NCBI GenBank assembly: GCA_027487815.1
Contig: JAIYCW010000017.1
Location: 310,001 to 374,000 of the forward strand
Source of the DNA: Burkholderiales bacterium
GTDB taxonomy: Bacteria > Pseudomonadota > Gammaproteobacteria > Burkholderiales > Burkholderiaceae_E
Length of the DNA: 64,000 bases
Reading direction: 5' to 3'
Under the pieces are notes generated by a model. That model had not been told where the DNA came from. It did not search any database and was given only the letters and a program-made list of their open reading frames with translations. Below, piece after piece: positions 59,224 to 64,000 of the stretch. Position numbers and translations under genes: made by a program. Numbering within the stretch: position 1 is the first letter of the stretch; each line of letters opens with the position of its first letter.

Positions 59224-62070
59224 CTAGTGCGCAGCTTCCCAATTTGCGCCCCGGCCAATCCCCACCTCCAACGGCACCGCCAAGTCAGCGACTCCCATCA
59301 TGAGCTCGCTGAGCTTGGCGCCCACAGCATCAGCTGCCCCGCTCTCTACCTCAAGCACCAATTCATCATGCACTTGCATGATGAGGCGGGCCGGCGCTTT
59401 CTCCGCTTGCAGCCAATCGTCGACCGCGATCATCGCAAGCTTGATGATGTCGGCAGCAGTGCCTTGCATCGGCGCGTTGATGGCTGCGCGCTCGGCGCCT
59501 TGCCTGCGCGGGCCATTCGGGCTATTAATTTCGGCGAGCCACAAGCGTCGCCCAAACACCGTTTCGACATAGCCGCGTTCATGCGCTTTGCGGCGGGTTT
59601 CTTCCATGTAGTTCGCCACGCCTGGATAACGCGCAAAGTAACGCTCGATATAGGTCTTGGCGGCATCGCGCTCAATGCCCAGGCTTGATGCCAACCCAAA
59701 TGCACTCATGCCATAGATCAAGCCGAAGTTGATGGTTTTGGCATAGCGCCGTTGCTCGCTCGAAACCTCTTCCAGACCAATCCCAAAAATCTCGGAAGCA
59801 GTGGCGCGATGTACATCAAGCCCTTGCGCGAAGGCCCGCAGAAGACTGACATCTTGCGAGATATGCGCCATGATGCGCAGCTCGATTTGCGAATAGTCAG
59901 CCGACATCAATACGCAACCCGGCGGCGCAATAAAGGCCTCCCGTACGCGGCGGCCCTCAACCGTGCGAATCGGAATGTTTTGCAGATTCGGATCATTGGA
60001 GGCCAGCCGTCCCGTCACCGCCACTGCTTGGGCGTAGCTCGTATGCACGCGCCCGGTGCGCGGATTGATCATGCGCGGCAGCTTGTCGGTGTAGGTGCCC
60101 TTGAGTTTGGCAAGGCTACGATGCTCAAGCAACACCTTGGGCAAGGGGTAATCCTCCGCAAGTTTTGAAAGCACTTCTTCATCGGTGGAAGGCGCTCCCG
60201 AGGCGGTTTTTTTCACCACCGGCAAGGCCTGCTTTTCAAACAGGATTTCGCCCAGCTGCTTGGGCGAGGCCAGATTAAAAGGCTGCCCTGCGAGCTCATG
60301 AGCCTGCACTTCGAGCGCCTGCATGCGTTCACCCAAGGCTTGGGATTGCCGCGCCAATTGCTCAGCATCAATCAACACACCCGCGCGCTCCATGCGCTGC
60401 AAGGCTCGTGCGCTGGGCAATTCGATACGCTGATACACATCGAGCAAGCCGGCGTCAGCAGCCACACGTGGATATAGCGTTCGATGCAAATGCATGGTGA
60501 CTTCAGAGTCTTCTGCCGCGTAGCGCGTGGCCACATCAATCGAGACCTGGTCAAAGCAAATCTGCGAAGCGCCCTTGCCAGCCACCTCCTCATACTTGAT
60601 CGTAGTGCGATTCAAATGGCGCAGCGCCAGCGAATCCATATCATGCGGGCGATGCGCTTCAAGCACATAGGATTCCAGCAAGGTGTCGTGCGCAATGCCC
60701 TGCAGGATCACACCATGATTCTCAAAAATGTGAGCATCATATTTAAGGTGTTGACCGACCTTCGCCGCATGGGGATCTTCAAGCCAGCCTTTGAGCTGAG
60801 CCAGCACTGCTTCACGATTCAGCTGATCAGGCGCGCCCGGATATCGGTGCGCCAGAGGAATGTAAGCACCAATGCCCGGTTCGATAGCCAGCGAAATGCC
60901 CACCAACTCGGCTTGCATCGCATCGAGTGAAGTGGTCTCGGTATCCACAGCCACCAGCGGCGCGGCCCGAATCATCGCGAGCCAATGATCCAATTGCTCC
61001 TGGGTGAGCACGCATTCATAACTGGGGGGATCGCTCGCTAATGGTACGGGCTCAAAAGGCACAGATTCAAACTGAGTCGCAGCAGTGCTGCGCTCACCGC
61101 TGGCCGAGCCAGTCAGAGTTGCAGTTACAGGCACGCGGGCTCCGCTTGGCGTCGCGCCATCCGTCGCCTGCAGACCCAGTCTTTCGTTGACCTCCTTGAG
61201 CCAGCTGCGAAACCCAGCTTTTTCAAACAAGGCCTTGAGCTCGGGCAATTGCTCACCGCTCAAACTCAAGCCTGGATCGAGCGATGTCACAAAGTTTTCC
61301 AGATCACAATCCGTTTTGACCGTCACCAGCTTTTTGCCGGTAGGCAACCAATCGAGCGCTTTACGCAAGTTTTCGCCCACAGCCCCGCCAATGTTTGCCG
61401 CATCGGCCACCAAAGCATCGAGTTTGTCGTACTGCGCTAACCATTTCGCGGCGGTTTTTGGGCCGACCTTGTCAACCCCCGGCACGTTATCCACCGTGTC
61501 GCCCACCAGGGTGAGGTAATCGACAATTTGATCCGGGCGCACCGCGAATTTATTCATCACCCCGGCCTCATCCAGCCGCTCGATCGATTTGCCGTCGCGC
61601 GACATGGTGTTGATCAGCACCGTCTTGGGATTGACCAGCTGAGCCAGGTCTTTGTCGCCCGTGGCCACGATGGTATTCATGCCTTGCGCAGCCGCCCGAT
61701 GAGCCAAAGTGCCAATCACATCATCGGCTTCGATGCCTTCAATCACCAGCAAGGGCCAGCCCAGCAAGCGGGTGAGCTCATAGATCAGCGGCACTTGGGC
61801 GCGCAGGTCATCGGGCATGCTGGCCCGGTTCGCCTTATATTCCGGGTACCATTCGTCCCTGAAGGTTTTGCCTGGCGCGTCGAAGATTACCGCCCCGAGG
61901 CGAGCTCCCTGGCCCTGTGCCGGATCGGTGCGCAAGCGACGCAACATGCCCACCATGCCAAACACAGCGCCTGTGGGTTCACCCTGCGGGCTACGCATGT
62001 CAGGCATTGCGTGAAACGCCCGATACAAAAAACTCGATCCATCGACCAGCAACAAAGTAGTGTCATTCAT
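59224..62070 (-). CDS. polA: DNA polymerase I
   Basis: The product is 948 residues. The N-terminal 5'-nuclease domain has LLLVDGSSFLYRAFHAMPD and GDKDLAQLV. The 3'-5' proofreading domain keeps VAVDTETTSLDAM, so the catalytic acids are present. The polymerase part has SADYSQIELRIMAHI, INFGLIYGMSAFG and MQVHDELVLEVE. It fills gaps and removes Okazaki primers. The family N-terminus fixes the ATG at 62070; this codon overlaps the divergent LOG start. Confidence 0.96.
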   Translation of the reverse strand: MNDTTLLLVDGSSFLYRAFHAMPDMRSPQGEPTGAVFGMVGMLRRLRTDPAQGQGARLGAVIFDAPGKTFRDEWYPEYKANRASMPDDLRAQVPLIYELTRLLGWPLLVIEGIEADDVIGTLAHRAAAQGMNTIVATGDKDLAQLVNPKTVLINTMSRDGKSIERLDEAGVMNKFAVRPDQIVDYLTLVGDTVDNVPGVDKVGPKTAAKWLAQYDKLDALVADAANIGGAVGENLRKALDWLPTGKKLVTVKTDCDLENFVTSLDPGLSLSGEQLPELKALFEKAGFRSWLKEVNERLGLQATDGATPSGARVPVTATLTGSASGERSTAATQFESVPFEPVPLASDPPSYECVLTQEQLDHWLAMIRAAPLVAVDTETTSLDAMQAELVGISLAIEPGIGAYIPLAHRYPGAPDQLNREAVLAQLKGWLEDPHAAKVGQHLKYDAHIFENHGVILQGIAHDTLLESYVLEAHRPHDMDSLALRHLNRTTIKYEEVAGKGASQICFDQVSIDVATRYAAEDSEVTMHLHRTLYPRVAADAGLLDVYQRIELPSARALQRMERAGVLIDAEQLARQSQALGERMQALEVQAHELAGQPFNLASPKQLGEILFEKQALPVVKKTASGAPSTDEEVLSKLAEDYPLPKVLLEHRSLAKLKGTYTDKLPRMINPRTGRVHTSYAQAVAVTGRLASNDPNLQNIPIRTVEGRRVREAFIAPPGCVLMSADYSQIELRIMAHISQDVSLLRAFAQGLDVHRATASEIFGIGLEEVSSEQRRYAKTINFGLIYGMSAFGLASSLGIERDAAKTYIERYFARYPGVANYMEETRRKAHERGYVETVFGRRLWLAEINSPNGPRRQGAERAAINAPMQGTAADIIKLAMIAVDDWLQAEKAPARLIMQVHDELVLEVESGAADAVGAKLSELMMGVADLAVPLEVGIGRGANWEAAH

Positions 62071-62818
62071 GTCCAGTACCAATCCCGATGCGCCTAAATA
62101 TGTGCCGCAATTGCGCTCGATCACCAGCCCCGAGCGCTCCACCTCGCTCAAGGCGCGAGAGTCCTGGCACGTCCTGGGGATTGTCGCAGAGTTCGTTGAG
62201 GCCACTGAGAAGCTGGCCGATATTCGCCCGGCGGTTTCAATCTTCGGCAGCGCACGCACCAAGCCTGGCACGGAGTGGTATGAAACCACAGTGAATCTCG
62301 CGCGCCTGCTGTCTGACGCTGGGTTTGCTGTGCTGTCCGGCGGTGGCCCCGGCATCATGGAGGCGGCGAATAAAGGCGCCTTCGAGGGGAAATCAGCTTC
62401 CGTGGGGCTCAATATCCAGTTGCCTTTTGAGAGCTCGGGCAATGAGTATCAAAACGTATCGATCAGCTTTCGGCACTTCTTTCCACGCAAAGTCGCTTTT
62501 GCAAAATACGCCAGCGCGTTTGTGGCCATGCCCGGCGGCTTTGGCACGCTGGATGAACTCACCGAAGTGCTCACCCTGATCCAAACCAAGATGGGCCGCA
62601 AGATTCCTGTGATTCTGGTGGGCAGTGCGTTTTGGAGCGGGCTGATCCAATGGATGCGCGATCAGCTTGAGGGTAATGGCCTGATTTCGGCCGGTGATCT
62701 GGATTTGATTCAAATCATTGATGAGCCGCAAAAGGTCGTGGACGCGATCTTTGACTTTTATGAATCCCGCGGTTTTTCGCCTACTCAGGCTGACCGTGAG
62801 CGAATGCTTTATCTCTGA
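62069..62818 (+). CDS. LOG-family protein (cytokinin phosphoribohydrolase-like, TIGR00730 type)
   Basis: The product is 249 residues. The hallmark is PGGFGTLDELTEVLT, with SGGGPGIMEAANKGA and FGSARTKPGT. Relatives cleave nucleoside 5'-monophosphates (PpnN, LOG). A 40-residue tail precedes the core. The ATG at 62069 overlaps the polA ATG (62068-62070) on the other strand; a GTG at 62060 would overlap polA further. It precedes thrB by nine bases. Confidence 0.9.
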   Translation: MSSTNPDAPKYVPQLRSITSPERSTSLKARESWHVLGIVAEFVEATEKLADIRPAVSIFGSARTKPGTEWYETTVNLARLLSDAGFAVLSGGGPGIMEAANKGAFEGKSASVGLNIQLPFESSGNEYQNVSISFRHFFPRKVAFAKYASAFVAMPGGFGTLDELTEVLTLIQTKMGRKIPVILVGSAFWSGLIQWMRDQLEGNGLISAGDLDLIQIIDEPQKVVDAIFDFYESRGFSPTQADRERMLYL

Positions 62819-62827
62819 ACCTGAGCC

Positions 62828-63766
62828 ATGGCGGTCTTCACCAAAGTCTCCGAGCGCGAAGCCCAGCAATGGCTTACCGGCTATTCGCTTGGCGAACTGG
62901 TCAGGCTGGAGGGCATCGCTTCAGGTATTGAAAACACCAACTATTTTCTTGATACAACCCAAGGCCGCTACGTCCTCACTTTGTTTGAACGCCTGCGGGC
63001 CGATCAGCTGCCTTTCTATCTGGGCATGATGCAGCACCTGGCGCAAGAAGGTGTCGCTTGCCCGGCTCCGCTTGCCAACCGTGAGGGCGTGACCCTGGGC
63101 GAACTTAATGGCAAACCAGCCAGTATCGTGACCCGCTTGAACGGCAAGCCGCACATGGCGCCCAATGCTGACCATTGCGCGCAGGTGGGCAGCTTACTCG
63201 CCCAGATGCACCATGCCGCGTTGAGCTATAAGCCCCAATTGCGCAATCAGCGCGGGCTGCATTGGTGGCAGGAAGTTGCACCGAAGGTCATGCCGTTTTT
63301 ATCCGTTGACCAGCAAGCTCTCCTGCAAGACGAGTTGCACGCCCAAATCAAGTTTGCGCAAACCCCGGGCTATGCCGCACTCACCATCAGTGCGGTACAT
63401 GCTGATCTGTTTCGGGACAATGTGCTGTTTGATGGCGATACTCTGGGCGGAGCGATTGATTTTTATTTCGCGGGCACCGATCGACAGCTCTTTGATCTGG
63501 CAGTCACCTGCAATGATTGGTGCGTTGAGGATGCCTCAGGTGCCATGAGTATTGAGCGTAAAGATGCCTTGCTAAAGGCCTATCAGTCGCAAAGCAACCA
63601 AGTGCCGGATGCGCATGCGTGGCCTTTGATGCTGAGGGCTGCTGCATTGCGCTTTTGGCTATCGCGCCTGTTTGACTTCCACCTCCCCCGGCCTGCGGAA
63701 ATGGTGACCGCAAAAGATCCAGGCCATTTTGAGCGGGTGTTACGTGCCCGCCGTGAAGGACATTGA
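62828..63766 (+). CDS. thrB: Homoserine kinase (type II, APH-like)
   Basis: The product is 312 residues. It follows the kinase-like fold with GIASGIENTNYFLDT, the catalytic HADLFRDNVLF and GAIDFYFAG in the metal-binding loop. It phosphorylates homoserine in threonine synthesis; this Pseudomonas/Burkholderia form differs from the GHMP-type ThrB. It is probably co-transcribed with the LOG gene and the partial gene downstream. Confidence 0.93.
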   Translation: MAVFTKVSEREAQQWLTGYSLGELVRLEGIASGIENTNYFLDTTQGRYVLTLFERLRADQLPFYLGMMQHLAQEGVACPAPLANREGVTLGELNGKPASIVTRLNGKPHMAPNADHCAQVGSLLAQMHHAALSYKPQLRNQRGLHWWQEVAPKVMPFLSVDQQALLQDELHAQIKFAQTPGYAALTISAVHADLFRDNVLFDGDTLGGAIDFYFAGTDRQLFDLAVTCNDWCVEDASGAMSIERKDALLKAYQSQSNQVPDAHAWPLMLRAAALRFWLSRLFDFHLPRPAEMVTAKDPGHFERVLRARREGH

Positions 63767-63768
63767 GC

Positions 63769-64000
63769 ATGTATGCCGCTAAAGTTCCTGTAGCCAGCGG
63801 GCGCCGCTGGGTAGGCCAGGGCTTCGGATTGTTTCGTAAAGCTCCTGCTGCAATTGGCGCGCTGACCTTTCTCTATCTGGTCACGCTGCTGTTCTCGGGC
63901 GTTTTGCCGGTGATTGGTGCTTTTGCTCCCCTTTTGCTCACTCCGCTATTGACAGTGGGCATGACCGATGCTGCGCGCCTTGTGGACCAAGGCGAATCCG
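63769..64000 (+). CDS. BPSS1780-like membrane protein (partial, N-terminal 77 residues)
   Basis: The frame runs from the ATG at 63769 off the right edge. It starts two bases after the thrB stop. The N-terminus (GRRWVGQGFGLFRK) followed by a long hydrophobic segment (ALTFLYLVTLLFSGVLPVIG) resembles the BPSS1780-type family of Burkholderiales, commonly next to thrB. The function is unknown. Confidence 0.75.
   Translation, partial: MYAAKVPVASGRRWVGQGFGLFRKAPAAIGALTFLYLVTLLFSGVLPVIGAFAPLLLTPLLTVGMTDAARLVDQGES

Overview
The window looks like a chromosomal segment of a betaproteobacterium, most likely Burkholderiales. The reasons are the fdsGBACD formate dehydrogenase operon with its LysR regulator, the type II homoserine kinase followed by a BPSS1780-type membrane protein gene, xseB-ispA-dxs, and PEP-CTERM proteins. 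The genus is not resolved. No rRNA, tRNA, CRISPR array, complete insertion sequence or prophage was seen.

Region 1 (1-18906, minus strand) is the least ordinary part. It holds the first 4032 codons of a giant surface or secreted protein, running off the left edge. The N-terminus has an LEPR-type motif and a DUF4347 domain, followed by a seven-repeat propeller-like region and at least six long beta-helix modules. Upstream lies a four-gene operon: a GAF-TM-HlyD protein, a PqqD-M50 metalloprotease-HlyD fusion, a shortened SecA-like ATPase and a periplasmic HlyD adaptor. No ABC exporter or TolC gene accompanies them. I propose a dedicated export or maturation machine for the giant protein. The giant gene has a -24/-12 (sigma-54 type) match only about 16 bases before its start codon.

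Region 2 (18991-29409) holds dinB, a PEP-CTERM protein gene with another -24/-12 match, an OmpA-like lipoprotein gene, uup, yajQ, a short-chain dehydrogenase, an AraC regulator with a VOC protein, four tandem 23-bp repeats, a small membrane protein and an SbmA/YddA-like ABC exporter.

Region 3 (29508-38285) is a heavy-metal efflux operon (czcCBA) with a response regulator and sensor kinase, convergent with folE2.

Region 4 (38318-50511) is mostly metabolism: dxs-ispA-xseB, a Rieske oxygenase with an EamA transporter and a sulfurtransferase, a Tat-type dienelactone hydrolase with a ZIP transporter, a YVTN propeller protein, and a gluconate set (gluconokinase, hydroxyacid dehydrogenase) divergent from pgi.

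Region 5 (50508-64000) is the fds operon (regulator, G, B, A, fdhD-like C, D), an anchored trypsin-like protease with a PEP-CTERM protein, polA, a LOG-family gene whose start codon overlaps that of polA, thrB, and a partial BPSS1780-like gene at the right edge.

Start codons were chosen from Shine-Dalgarno sequences, stop-start overlaps and family N-termini. Family assignments come from reading the motifs and were not checked by database search.
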